From NCBI GenBank assembly GCA_024234975.1, contig JACKNH010000013.1, positions 1 to 64,000 of the forward strand: a stretch of DNA of 64,000 nt. Direction: 5' to 3'. The notes under the pieces are model-generated. The model was not told the origin of the DNA, did no database searches, and saw nothing but the letters and a program-made list of their open reading frames with translations. Shown in pieces: positions 26,017-37,225 of this stretch. Source of the DNA: Gammaproteobacteria bacterium (GTDB lineage: Bacteria > Pseudomonadota > Gammaproteobacteria > Ga0077536). Numbering within the stretch: position 1 is the stretch's first letter; each line of letters begins with the position of its first letter. Both the position numbers and the translations under genes were made by a program.

Positions 26017-27300
26017 TCAATCCCATTCGAGATACAGAGTCTTCGGCCCGCGAAAGGTGAAATTGGGGAAATAGCTGAACTGCTGGTCGGCGGCCAGGCG
26101 CAACGTCGGCACCTGGCTCACCAGCGTCTCCAGCGCGATGACGGCTTCTAGCTTTGCCAACCGGCTCCCCAGGCAGAAATGAATACCACGGCCGAAGGAG
26201 ATGTGGTTGGCGGCATCGCCACGTCGAATATCAAAGTGATCAGGTTCCTTGAATACGGCCGGATCATGATTGGCCGCGCCGAGCGAGAGAAACACCTGTG
26301 TGCCGGCTGGCAGTTTGCAGCCGTGGAATTCAGTGTCGCGCGTGACCACCCGGCGCCAGCTGGTCTGCGGTGAATCAAAGCGCAGTACCTCTTCCAATGC
26401 CGCGGGGATCAAACTGCGGTCGGTGCACAGCTGCTGCCAATGGGTTCGATCAGACAACAAGGCAATCAACGCATTGCTGAGAAAATTGCTGACGATTTCA
26501 TGACCGGCGAATGACAGGCCGTAGACGATGGATTCGACTTCGTTGTAGCCCAGCTTGTCGGGTTCGGCCTGATGGGCTGCCAGCAGCTCGGAGGTCAGGT
26601 CGTCCGCCGGCGCCGCGCGCCGCGCTTTCACGAACGCAACGCAATAGCGCCAGTAGGCCAGCATGTTGCCTGCAATTTCGATCTGGGTTGCATCGTCCAG
26701 CCTGCCCCAGGTGAATGCCAGGCGATTGCCTGTCCATTGCTTCAACTGGTGATCATCGGCCGGCGGAAATCCCAATAGCCGGAAAATCGTCTCACCGGGC
26801 AGCGGGTGACCCATGGCCTGCACGAACTCCGCCGTCCGCGGGCCGGCCAGCATTCGATCGACCAGTTCCTCCGCCCGCTGGCGGACCACCGGCTCAAGCA
26901 CTTTCAGACGCCGGGTCGAAAAGCCGGCCTGGGTGAATCTGCGGATGCGCGTGTGGTCGGGTTGTTCGCGGTTAGACATCACCGCGATCGGGTTGTAGTC
27001 ATCGGCCGCCAGAATTGCCGCTGCCGCCGGACAGATCGGCAGCACCGGGTCCTGTACGTTGCTGGCGGAAAACAGCTCCGGGTCGAGAAACACCTCGAGC
27101 ACCTCTTCCATGCGCGTCACCACCAGGTAGCCGACGCCTGCGGCATGAAAGATTGGAGTCGTCGCCTGCAAATGTGTGAGCTGCGGATACGGATTCTGCA
27201 GATAGTCCGGATCGAACGGCGAAAACGTATGGTTGACCGGGCAACCCTGCGGCGCCGGCGGCGCGTCACTGTGCAGTTTGTGATAGGCCTTCTCGGTCAT
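26017..27300 (-). CDS. cytochrome P450
   Basis: A 427-aa bacterial class P450. The heme loop FGRGIHFCLGSRLAKLE has the thiolate ligand at Cys376, the ExxR pair is Glu304-Arg307 (EEVLRF), and the I-helix reads FAGHEIVSN with Glu268. The normally conserved Thr after the acid is Ile269, so the usual acid-alcohol proton relay is missing (see findings). ATG 27300 was chosen; a GTG frame adds 13 residues. The N-terminus has no membrane anchor, so it is soluble and needs ferredoxin and reductase, which are not in the window. It lies between the AraC-type pobR-like gene and an SDR. Confidence 0.9.
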   Translation of the reverse strand: MTEKAYHKLHSDAPPAPQGCPVNHTFSPFDPDYLQNPYPQLTHLQATTPIFHAAGVGYLVVTRMEEVLEVFLDPELFSASNVQDPVLPICPAAAAILAADDYNPIAVMSNREQPDHTRIRRFTQAGFSTRRLKVLEPVVRQRAEELVDRMLAGPRTAEFVQAMGHPLPGETIFRLLGFPPADDHQLKQWTGNRLAFTWGRLDDATQIEIAGNMLAYWRYCVAFVKARRAAPADDLTSELLAAHQAEPDKLGYNEVESIVYGLSFAGHEIVSNFLSNALIALLSDRTHWQQLCTDRSLIPAALEEVLRFDSPQTSWRRVVTRDTEFHGCKLPAGTQVFLSLGAANHDPAVFKEPDHFDIRRGDAANHISFGRGIHFCLGSRLAKLEAVIALETLVSQVPTLRLAADQQFSYFPNFTFRGPKTLYLEWD

Positions 27301-27353
27301 ATGCGAGTCAATCGATTTCGCCGCGCGACACTGTAGCACGGTGTGTTCATGGG

Positions 27354-29484
<2,131 letters not shown>

Positions 29485-29506
29485 GAATCTCCCGCCCCCC
29501 GGTAGA

Positions 29507-29562
29507 ACCGGCGGCTGTCCGCCGGTCGTTACCGCCCTGCCACTCCCCCGCGGCAGGGCGGT
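29507..29562. terminator. two hairpins between convergent pobA and the helicase gene
   Basis: ACCGGCGG/CCGCCGGT (29507-29514 with 29519-29526) and ACCGCCCTGCC/GGCAGGGCGGT (29531-29541 with 29552-29562) are perfect stems in the 94-bp convergent gap. They are placed to stop transcription from both sides, but neither has a T-run. Confidence 0.55.
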
Positions 29563-29578
29563 CCATTCCGCCACTGCT

Positions 29579-32500
29579 TCATTCCACTTTCTCATAGCCC
29601 TTGCGGGTCTTCTCAAGCGTCAGCTTCTCCGCTTCGCGCCGGGCGCGCGGCTCATCGGCAAAGCTTTTGACCACGCGCTGCCCCCTGGTGCCGACGCGGC
29701 CGAATTCAACGATGACCTCGGTCCCCTGCACGCCGACCCGCCAGAACTTGTTGGACGCGCCGGCGACGAAACGGTACTCGGTTAAATCGCTGGCGATTTG
29801 TGGTTCGTCATCCGCGCTCTGTCGCGAGCGGGCTGGCTCCGGACCGGCCTCCGGCACTGCCACGTTTTCCTGCAGCGACGAACCCATGATGCCGGCCATC
29901 GGATCCGGGTCGGCCAGTTCCCAGCTGGATCGCTTCAACTCCGCCTGGACCCGTTCGATGACCGCATCACGATTACGCAACCAGCTCGATACCGGCACGT
30001 CAACCACACGCCAACCGAACGCGCGCAGGATGCCGGGACGGAATACGAAGCGTTCCTCGATAGCGGTTGGCAAGGTGGCAGTGCGATCGAGCAGTACGCC
30101 GAGCGAATAGCCGCCGCCCAGGGGATCGACAATAGCCAGATCGCAACGGAAGCTGGCCCCACCGACAAACTCATGTACCTCATGGCCTTTCGCGCGCAAC
30201 GCCGCGGCCAATGCGCTGCGAACCGGATCCGGCGGCGGTTTGATATCAAAGGTGCGCGCAGCGTCCGGGTTGAGCGTTGCCAGCACGGCCTGCGCGCTGT
30301 CATTGGCGCCTTCCGATTGCGCCTGTGCAAACGCGAGGAAACTGCGCAATGCCCGCGCGCCGTCGTTGTGCGTGTTCGTGATGGCTTCCGGCGCAATCGT
30401 GGACACAATCGCCATATGCCGCTTCGCCCGACTGAAGATCACGTTGAGACGCTTCTCGCCGCCGCGCTGGTTGATGGGCCCGAAATTCATCGCCATCCGG
30501 CCGTCCGCGGCCGGTGCGTAGCACACGCTCATCAGAATGATGTCGCGCTCGTCGCCCTGCACGTTCTCAAGATTCTTGATGAACAGACCGGTGAACTGCC
30601 CGTCGTCCTCACGCTCCATTTCGCGGGCCAGCGCGGCGCCGAACGATTTATCCTCAATGCCGAGCCGCTCGAGTGCCTCCTCGATTTCGGCCTGCTGGGC
30701 TTCGGAAAAGGCGACGATGCCGATGGATAGCCCGGTATCGCGCCCGATCAATTCACGCACCAGGCCGGCGATGTAACGTGCCTCCGGCTGGTTGGCGCGG
30801 CGTTCGTAAACCCCGTCGGCTATACGATGCACGGTGATCGGGGCTGCCAGCAGACGATCCGCACCCGCGGCGCGCGCATCCTCATCGTCGGAATGAACCG
30901 TCATACCGCCTGGATCGGCGCTGCGCAGCGCGCGATCCGGAATTGTGATCAGTTCGCCGGCATAGAACGCGGCATTGGAAAAACTGATCAATGCCTCGGA
31001 CCGGCTGCGATAATGCCACGCGAGCAGAGTCGCCGGCAGATTGCGCGCGGCCTGGTTCAACAGGCTGTCCGCATCCAGCACGATGGCAATACGTTCGCCA
31101 TCCTCTTCCGCGACAACTTCAAGTTCCTCGTCGGCTTGCGCGGTCGCGAAGAAGCTGGTTGGCGGCAGCTGCATCTCATCGCCCACGATCACCACCTGGC
31201 GGGATCTGCAAAGCGCTGGAACCGCATCTTCGGTCGGGATCTGGCTGGCCTCGTCGAAGATCACCACGTCGAACAATTCAGGTTCCAGCGGCAAGGTGTC
31301 TGAAACCGACAGTGGACTCATCAGCCATACCGGTTTCAGATCATTGACCACCCGTCCGCTCTCGCCACCCGCCAGTTCGCGAATCGATTTGTAGCGCATC
31401 GTCTTGCCGAATTCGTGCTCCAGCTCGCGGCGGCCGGTGGCGTAAACCTTCTTCAGTTCACGTGCGGCAGTGTCGAGCTGGGTGACGGATGTCTCGGACA
31501 ATTTGACGTTGTCGCGGAAGCGACGGTGCAGCGTCGCAGCGATGGCGGCGGAGTTCTGCTCCCGCAGCAGTTCGCGGGCGGTGGCGGCGCGGCGGGTGAC
31601 GGCGATCATCCGGTCGATGTCGAAGCTGCGGATTTCCGGGTTGGCCCGCTCCCGCGCGGCAATGGCCTCGTCCACCACCAGCGATTCGATCCCGGCCAGT
31701 GGTAGCAGCAGACGGGTGAGCGCATCGACGACCGCAGCGGGCGCCGCATGTACATCGGCCAGGTGTGGCAGCACGTCCGGCAGGTCATCGAGGTTCTCGT
31801 GCAAGTCGCGCAGCAGCTCGGCAAGCGCGTCAATCGTAAGCTCGTCATCCGCATTGATGATGGTTGCGAGTGTCGTGCCGAGATTGCGCAGCACAGGTGC
31901 ATCGCGCGCGATACGGGCCACGACAGCGGCGCCATCTGTCGAACGGGCAACGTCGACCAGCAACGTCGCACCAACACTTTGCGTGACTCCGTTGAGTTCA
32001 TTGCGCAGCGTGAGCAGCCCCTGCAGATCCGGCGTACCAAGGCGGCGCTCCAGTGCCGTGTGAGCGGCAGCCAGCTCATCGCGTGCGGCATGCAGCGCCG
32101 CGAGCAACTGCAATACTGCGGAAAGCTTCGGCTTCACCGCGTGGCTCGCGAAATCATAGCGTACGCCCACGGTCGCCTTCAGACCGCGCCATGCACCGCT
32201 GAAAATCGCAAACAGCGAGCCTTCCTTTGCCCGCGCCAATTCCAATGCCGCCGTGGTATCCGCTGGACTGAGGGGCTCACGCCAGCCCTGAGCGTCATGC
32301 TCTGCTATCCGCAATGCCTGCTCGAGCGCGGCGATTGCGGCAAGGTCCTTCTGCAAGGACTTCGATTCAGCCGACAGCGAATCGAGCAGCCCCGGCAACG
32401 CGGTCAAACCGGTAGCCTCCATACGCTCGGCCAACGCGCCAGCTTCGTATGCTGCTGACAGCGTGCTGTCAGCCGTCAATGGCACGTCAGGCACTTCGAG

Positions 32501-35071
32501 CAGGGACTCGAGCCGTTGCAGATGCATCTGCGCCGCCTCCACTCCCGCTTCCAGGATTGCATTGGGGTGTTCGGCGTGAAACAGCGTGCCCGTCAGCCGT
32601 GCAAATGGATGGGCCGCAAGGCTGGACGCTCCGACGATCTCCTGCAGCGCCCGCTGCACCCGGACAACCATCGGCCGGTGCGCATCCCACTCGGCGAGTC
32701 CGGGCAATCGTTCACGGGCGGCGGGGCCGAAGCCCGGGGGAACCGGCGGCAACGCGGCGGCGCGGCGGACCAGATCGCGCAGTGGCGGTTCGCCCGCGGC
32801 GCCGGTACTGCCAACCGCCCGTTCGAATGTGCCGACCTGCTGCAAATGCCCGGTCAACGCCTCTACGGTCCGCAGGCGCGCCGCATACGCGCTTTCGCGT
32901 TCATCGGCATTGCGACCCCAGCGTTCGTAATGATCGCGCAGGTCGGCGATGAAACCTTTCTTGTCGTCCTGCGAATCATGGATGAGGGTGGCGAGTCCAT
33001 CGAGGCCGGCCTGTCCCAGGCGGTGGAAAACAACGTCGAGCGCAGCGCGTTTTTCACAGACGAACAGCACCCGCTTACCCTGCCCGGCATAGTCGGCGAT
33101 CAGATTGGTAATGGTTTGCGATTTGCCGGTGCCCGGCGGACCCTGGATGATGTAGCTGCGCCCGCCGCGGGCGAACGCCACGGCCTGGTCCTGGGTTGCG
33201 TCGCTGGCCACCACTGACCATTGTTCGGCAGGCGGAATCGGCGGCGGCGCCGCTTCGGCAAATGGGCGTGGCTCTATCGAAAACACCTGGTCGAATGCAG
33301 GTTGGCTATCCGGTGCGTCGATCAGCGCGTTGTAATCGCGCACCAGCGACATCTTCCGGTAGTTGAAATTCGCCAGCGTCACCCGGGTCATATCCATCTC
33401 CCAGGAGAACTTGTGGCCTTCGCCACCGGCCGTGCCGTAGGAAGAGGTCTCGGTTTCGGCGACGGCAAATTCGCGCCTGGCAGGCGCGACGCCACCCGTC
33501 GCGATGCGTTGCGGCAGCGGATCGGGTTTGACGTACTTTTCGAATAACGCCAGCCCCAGTGGCCGATAGTCATCGCGGGAATAACTGAAGTCCGCCGTCG
33601 CGCTGATCGCCTGCTTCGCGCCGGCGCGTCGCCGGTTGAACTTGTTCACCCGCTGCACAGCGCGCTGCAGGATCAGTCGAATCGCCGGACGCTCCTGTAG
33701 TTCGAGCCGCACACCGGGTTCGCTTTCGTGGATCTGAACGCGGATCGCGCTGTGGATGGCCTCGATGGAAATCTCGGTAAGGTCGATCGTTTCCGGCAAC
33801 TCAATCGCGTAGAGCTGACGCAGCATGTGGCGCAGCGCCGGATTGACCTCGGCAACAGGATCATTGCAGGTGAGCACGTAGCGGTCGCGCACACCTTTCT
33901 TGCGCGTGACTTCCACCGGCAGCCATAACAGCGGCGAGGCGATGCGCTCCTCCGGCGCTTCCTTCAGGTTGTGCCAATGCAGAAAGGCCACAGTCAGCCG
34001 CAGGCTCGAGAAACCGTATTCGTTACGGTTGCGACGATTTTCCTGGATGATGCGATCAAGCTGCGAGGGGATCTGCGGCTGATCCTCGAACCGCAGCCAG
34101 CGGTTCAGTGCCACCGTTTTGCCACTGAGCACGTCGCGTGCAAACTGTCCTTTCCAGGTGCACAGCGAATCCGCCCGCACGCTTTCGATCCGCATCACTA
34201 TCGGAATGCTGGCGTCGGTGAAGTTGATGGAGCTTTGCGTGGCGCGGAAATGGATCAGCCGGTTGCGGCGGGAAAGATCGAACAGCCGGTCCCGCAGGTG
34301 CGCAAGTACCGCCGCGCGTCGCCCGGGTACGCCCTGTGCTTGCGCCAGCACGCGCTCGACCTCGATACCGGTCGGCTGGTCCCGCCAGGTTTCGAGCCTA
34401 CGCGCCAGTTCCGCCACGTCGGTGGCGCGTTCGTGGCGGTTCAACATGGTGGCTTCGAGAATCAATGACGCAATGACCGGCGGCAACTTCGGCGCAATGG
34501 CGAACAGATTGTCGCGATTGAGCGAGAAGCGCTGGATATCGTCGAATTCAACCGGATTCAGGCCGCAGGCCAGTGACGCCATGACCATGCCCAACTGCAA
34601 CACGTCGGTGATTTCATCATGGTGGCCCAGCTCGATTTCCCAGTTTCGCAGCCGGGTGATGTAGGCCGGGCTCGATATCTCCGGTTCGTTACCATCGAGC
34701 ACGCGGAGATCGTCGATCTGCGTTCCGCGTTCCTCATCCTGGGTGACGCGATAGTTGCCGACCAGTTTGAGCGCACTGGAAACCTGTGGCTGGATCTTGC
34801 GGATGCGCTGCAGGTTATCGCGTGGCGCAATACCGCTGGCGTCGGCCAGGGCAAGCCGACCGTCGGCCAGTTCGATCACCCCATCGAGCGTGATGCGCGC
34901 CACCCGACCTTGGGCGTGCACTTCGGCGACCTGCAACATCAGGCCATGGACGGCATGCACGAGATCATCCGGTGGCAGCAACCTGCCCTCCTGCAGCAGC
35001 GCGCGGAGGTCCCGCGTCGTCGCCTGCGGGGCATGGTTATCCGCCGCGCCCACGTCAGTTTCCATTGTCAT
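29579..35071 (-). CDS. pseudokinase-DUF4011-SF1 helicase-MTES/Vsr-like-WGR fusion protein, putative defence ATPase
   Basis: An 1830-aa multidomain protein. Residues ~1-230 resemble a Ser/Thr kinase C-lobe (HAQGRVARITLDGVIELADG, LALADASGIA, DVLQLGMVMASLACGLNP, ERATDVAELARRLETW), but HRD, catalytic Lys/Asn and DFG are lost. Residues ~255-480 look like DUF4011 (LRDRLFDLSRRNRLIHF). The helicase core has Walker A GPPGTGKS with Lys650 and Walker B VVIFDEAS with Asp1273-Glu1274, then QVVIVGDEMQLPP, WHYRSR and VQGDERDII. Residues ~1615-1710 look like an MTES/DUF3320 endonuclease-fold segment (FRCDLAIVDP, FGWRVVDVPVSSW). The last ~70 are a WGR domain (FWRVGVQGTEVIVEFGRVGT). The start ATG overlaps the peptidase stop (ATGA). 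Resembles parts of Mokosh and Hhe defence proteins. Confidence 0.9.
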   Translation of the reverse strand: MTMETDVGAADNHAPQATTRDLRALLQEGRLLPPDDLVHAVHGLMLQVAEVHAQGRVARITLDGVIELADGRLALADASGIAPRDNLQRIRKIQPQVSSALKLVGNYRVTQDEERGTQIDDLRVLDGNEPEISSPAYITRLRNWEIELGHHDEITDVLQLGMVMASLACGLNPVEFDDIQRFSLNRDNLFAIAPKLPPVIASLILEATMLNRHERATDVAELARRLETWRDQPTGIEVERVLAQAQGVPGRRAAVLAHLRDRLFDLSRRNRLIHFRATQSSINFTDASIPIVMRIESVRADSLCTWKGQFARDVLSGKTVALNRWLRFEDQPQIPSQLDRIIQENRRNRNEYGFSSLRLTVAFLHWHNLKEAPEERIASPLLWLPVEVTRKKGVRDRYVLTCNDPVAEVNPALRHMLRQLYAIELPETIDLTEISIEAIHSAIRVQIHESEPGVRLELQERPAIRLILQRAVQRVNKFNRRRAGAKQAISATADFSYSRDDYRPLGLALFEKYVKPDPLPQRIATGGVAPARREFAVAETETSSYGTAGGEGHKFSWEMDMTRVTLANFNYRKMSLVRDYNALIDAPDSQPAFDQVFSIEPRPFAEAAPPPIPPAEQWSVVASDATQDQAVAFARGGRSYIIQGPPGTGKSQTITNLIADYAGQGKRVLFVCEKRAALDVVFHRLGQAGLDGLATLIHDSQDDKKGFIADLRDHYERWGRNADERESAYAARLRTVEALTGHLQQVGTFERAVGSTGAAGEPPLRDLVRRAAALPPVPPGFGPAARERLPGLAEWDAHRPMVVRVQRALQEIVGASSLAAHPFARLTGTLFHAEHPNAILEAGVEAAQMHLQRLESLLEVPDVPLTADSTLSAAYEAGALAERMEATGLTALPGLLDSLSAESKSLQKDLAAIAALEQALRIAEHDAQGWREPLSPADTTAALELARAKEGSLFAIFSGAWRGLKATVGVRYDFASHAVKPKLSAVLQLLAALHAARDELAAAHTALERRLGTPDLQGLLTLRNELNGVTQSVGATLLVDVARSTDGAAVVARIARDAPVLRNLGTTLATIINADDELTIDALAELLRDLHENLDDLPDVLPHLADVHAAPAAVVDALTRLLLPLAGIESLVVDEAIAARERANPEIRSFDIDRMIAVTRRAATARELLREQNSAAIAATLHRRFRDNVKLSETSVTQLDTAARELKKVYATGRRELEHEFGKTMRYKSIRELAGGESGRVVNDLKPVWLMSPLSVSDTLPLEPELFDVVIFDEASQIPTEDAVPALCRSRQVVIVGDEMQLPPTSFFATAQADEELEVVAEEDGERIAIVLDADSLLNQAARNLPATLLAWHYRSRSEALISFSNAAFYAGELITIPDRALRSADPGGMTVHSDDEDARAAGADRLLAAPITVHRIADGVYERRANQPEARYIAGLVRELIGRDTGLSIGIVAFSEAQQAEIEEALERLGIEDKSFGAALAREMEREDDGQFTGLFIKNLENVQGDERDIILMSVCYAPAADGRMAMNFGPINQRGGEKRLNVIFSRAKRHMAIVSTIAPEAITNTHNDGARALRSFLAFAQAQSEGANDSAQAVLATLNPDAARTFDIKPPPDPVRSALAAALRAKGHEVHEFVGGASFRCDLAIVDPLGGGYSLGVLLDRTATLPTAIEERFVFRPGILRAFGWRVVDVPVSSWLRNRDAVIERVQAELKRSSWELADPDPMAGIMGSSLQENVAVPEAGPEPARSRQSADDEPQIASDLTEYRFVAGASNKFWRVGVQGTEVIVEFGRVGTRGQRVVKSFADEPRARREAEKLTLEKTRKGYEKVE

Positions 35072-36249
35072 GCCGCGGTGTTCGCTTGCGCCAGCAATTT
35101 CTCCGCGCGCGCCCTGGTCCACTTGAGGTCGCGACGCAATGCCGCCGCCAGTCGCTCCGCTGCGCCGATACCGGTTGCCACCTTCGCGGCAGTAAGCATC
35201 ACGTTGTCCGTGGCATCCGTATCTGCCATGGCAAGGTCGAACATCAGCGCAATGAAATAGTCGCGGGTGGCATCGTCGATCCGTTCGACACCGATTTCCG
35301 CAAGATCGAGCCGGGGTTCTTCGCGCCGGCCGAAGTCCGGAAAATAGGCGCGCAACTGGGTGGCGATCACCTCGTTGCTGTCATCCAGTTCCGCCATGAA
35401 ATGGGCGAGAAAGCCGCGCGTCAGCCGCGTCAGTTCGCTTTGGCCGAGCAGATCCAGCGCTTCGATGGAAAGGGGGCCGCGCAAATGTGTGTTCAACCAG
35501 GAAGCCAGATCAGGACTCGACTCCCACCACAGTTCCACGGCACGGGCACGCAGATAGATCTCCGGGTGCGAGATTCCCAGGGATCTGCCGCTTGCTGTCT
35601 CGGCTTCCCGCGCCTGACGCAGATAAGCCTCCGGATCGACATTGGTCAGCCCCGTCATCACCTTTATCAAGACCGCGACCGCCGGGCCTGGTGCGCCAGC
35701 CGCAATGGCGGCGCCACGATCGGCAAACAACTCGGTATGCAGGCTGTAAAGTCGTGCGGTCTCGTGATGAGAAGGTTGGGCGTCCGGATACGACAAGGCG
35801 TGATCGAACACACGGTTGGCCCGGTAATAGACGCGATCGGCCATCGACCACAACAGATAGTGCGCCAGTTCGTGCCCCATCAGCGCCAGCAGTTCGGTAC
35901 TGTCGAGTTTCTCCAGGACAGGACCGAAGAACACCAGATGGATTTCACCTGGAACAAATACAAGTGAGGCGTTCATGCTGCCGTCATTGGCCTGGTAGAG
36001 CGTGAACGGCGCGTCGATCCCCAGGCGCAGCATTGCGGTTTTACACGCGTCGAACACCTGCGGATGTGACGCGCTTTCCAGGCGGTAGGTATCGCGCAAC
36101 ATGGATTCGCGAATCTCTCCGACCTCCTGCGTCAGCACACTGGACGCCGACCATTCCCAGGCATGCGGCTCTTCGCGTTGCAGATGGGCGACCAGGTCGC
36201 CGTGGTAGGAAAGTGGTTCCAACACCCTCTGCTGTCGTTCGTCGCTCAT
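35068..36249 (-). CDS. M48-like zinc metallopeptidase coupled to the helicase
   Basis: A 393-aa protein with one zinc protease motif, ALMGHELAHYLLW (His126, Glu127, His130), and a likely third ligand in LHTELFADRGAA (ExxxD pattern of M48/gluzincins). The upstream strand SLVFVPGEIHLVFFGPVL fits the edge strand of M48 catalytic domains. Unlike HtpX it has no clear membrane segments and no signal, so it should be cytosolic. The C-terminal half (residues ~200-390) is helical and unassigned. Its stop overlaps the helicase ATG by four bases, so the two proteins are made together in a two-gene unit. Protease-plus-nucleic-acid-sensor pairs are a known theme in antiphage systems. Confidence 0.82.
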   Translation of the reverse strand: MSDERQQRVLEPLSYHGDLVAHLQREEPHAWEWSASSVLTQEVGEIRESMLRDTYRLESASHPQVFDACKTAMLRLGIDAPFTLYQANDGSMNASLVFVPGEIHLVFFGPVLEKLDSTELLALMGHELAHYLLWSMADRVYYRANRVFDHALSYPDAQPSHHETARLYSLHTELFADRGAAIAAGAPGPAVAVLIKVMTGLTNVDPEAYLRQAREAETASGRSLGISHPEIYLRARAVELWWESSPDLASWLNTHLRGPLSIEALDLLGQSELTRLTRGFLAHFMAELDDSNEVIATQLRAYFPDFGRREEPRLDLAEIGVERIDDATRDYFIALMFDLAMADTDATDNVMLTAAKVATGIGAAERLAAALRRDLKWTRARAEKLLAQANTAA

Positions 36250-36376
36250 CAGTCAGTACTCGAATCCGCCGTTGCCGCCATCCATGGACTGCGCCAATTT
36301 GATGCAGCGTAACCATTTCGATGGAACGGCATCAAGTGCGGCGCACGTGAAGCCAGTGACAGTCAGGTCAAACGGC

Positions 36377-37045
36377 TCATCGCTTGCGGCCGAGATAACG
36401 GCCATCATCGAACGACACCATCCAGCCCGGCAGATACACCACCGACAATGTGGTCAAGGTGCCAGTGAGAAACGCTTCCGGGAACAGCAGCAAGAGCGAG
36501 GTCGGAAGATAGTTATTGAGCACCGAGGACTCATCCATCATGCCGGCCGCCAGTTCCATCGCCGCGACGCTGGCCGCCACCACGGCCATGGTGATCGCGG
36601 CGCCGAAAAATGCAGCAGCGAACAGGTAGACAAACAGGTTGGGCGGCAACCAACGCTCGCTGATGCGCGCCAACCAATAGCTCACGCTGGTGGCCAGCAC
36701 GACGAGTATCGCGCCGTTGGCGCCAAACGCCGCCCAGCCGTTGCCTTGAATGGCGGTCGTCGTGGCAAGGACGATGGTCAGCAGCAACATTGCAGTCTGC
36801 CAGCCAAACGCGAGTGTCAGCCAGGTGGCCCCCAGCAGATGCACGGCGGGGCCACCGGCGAGTTCCGCCCGCAACTGCCACAACATGATGAGCAGCATCG
36901 CGCTGATCGCCAGGCGATTGCCCACATCGCGCCGCCGCAACCAGTACCACGGCATATGCCACAGGGCGACCGCGACGCCGCAGAGAAATACCAGGAAGCC
37001 GGCCATCTGCCAGCCCGGCGTCAGAATTTCGGGGTGCAGTTCCAT
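36377..37045 (-). CDS. CbiM-like integral membrane protein (COG3235, putative ECF-type permease)
   Basis: A 222-aa membrane protein with about six hydrophobic helices. The N-terminus MELHPEILTPGWQM and the end TTLSVVYLPGWMVSFDDGRYL are typical of a stand-alone branch of the CbiM/energy-coupling permease superfamily (COG3235). CbiM proteins bind cobalt or nickel in metal uptake, but this branch lacks the canonical N-terminal His motif (MHI...), and no ATPase or CbiQ/CbiN gene is nearby. So the function is uncertain. GGAG lies a few bases before the ATG at 37045. It diverges from the histidine kinase gene with a 180-bp gap. Confidence 0.75.
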   Translation of the reverse strand: MELHPEILTPGWQMAGFLVFLCGVAVALWHMPWYWLRRRDVGNRLAISAMLLIMLWQLRAELAGGPAVHLLGATWLTLAFGWQTAMLLLTIVLATTTAIQGNGWAAFGANGAILVVLATSVSYWLARISERWLPPNLFVYLFAAAFFGAAITMAVVAASVAAMELAAGMMDESSVLNNYLPTSLLLLFPEAFLTGTLTTLSVVYLPGWMVSFDDGRYLGRKR

Positions 37046-37225
37046 GAGTCTCCGATGTCGGATTCCGCGGCGAGAAAAAATTCTGCCGGCCGCCGCCCGG
37101 TAATCGTACCGTAGCGCACTGCGCCCGGTTTGGCCGTGGTCATTTTCACCCCATCGGCGGTGCCCTGGCCCACCAGGCAAAATGTGGGGAGCGTGTTGGC
37201 CTGCGGTTCTAGTATCCTATGGCCC

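Noticed and set aside
29579..36249. Calling the locus Mokosh or Hhe outright
   Set aside because: No PLD nuclease is present, the kinase-like part is degenerate, and Hhe is described as a single gene without an M48 partner. The resemblance is partial.
36377..37045. Cobalt transporter component CbiM
   Set aside because: The N-terminal metal-binding His motif and the CbiN/Q/O partners are missing, so only a superfamily-level call is kept.
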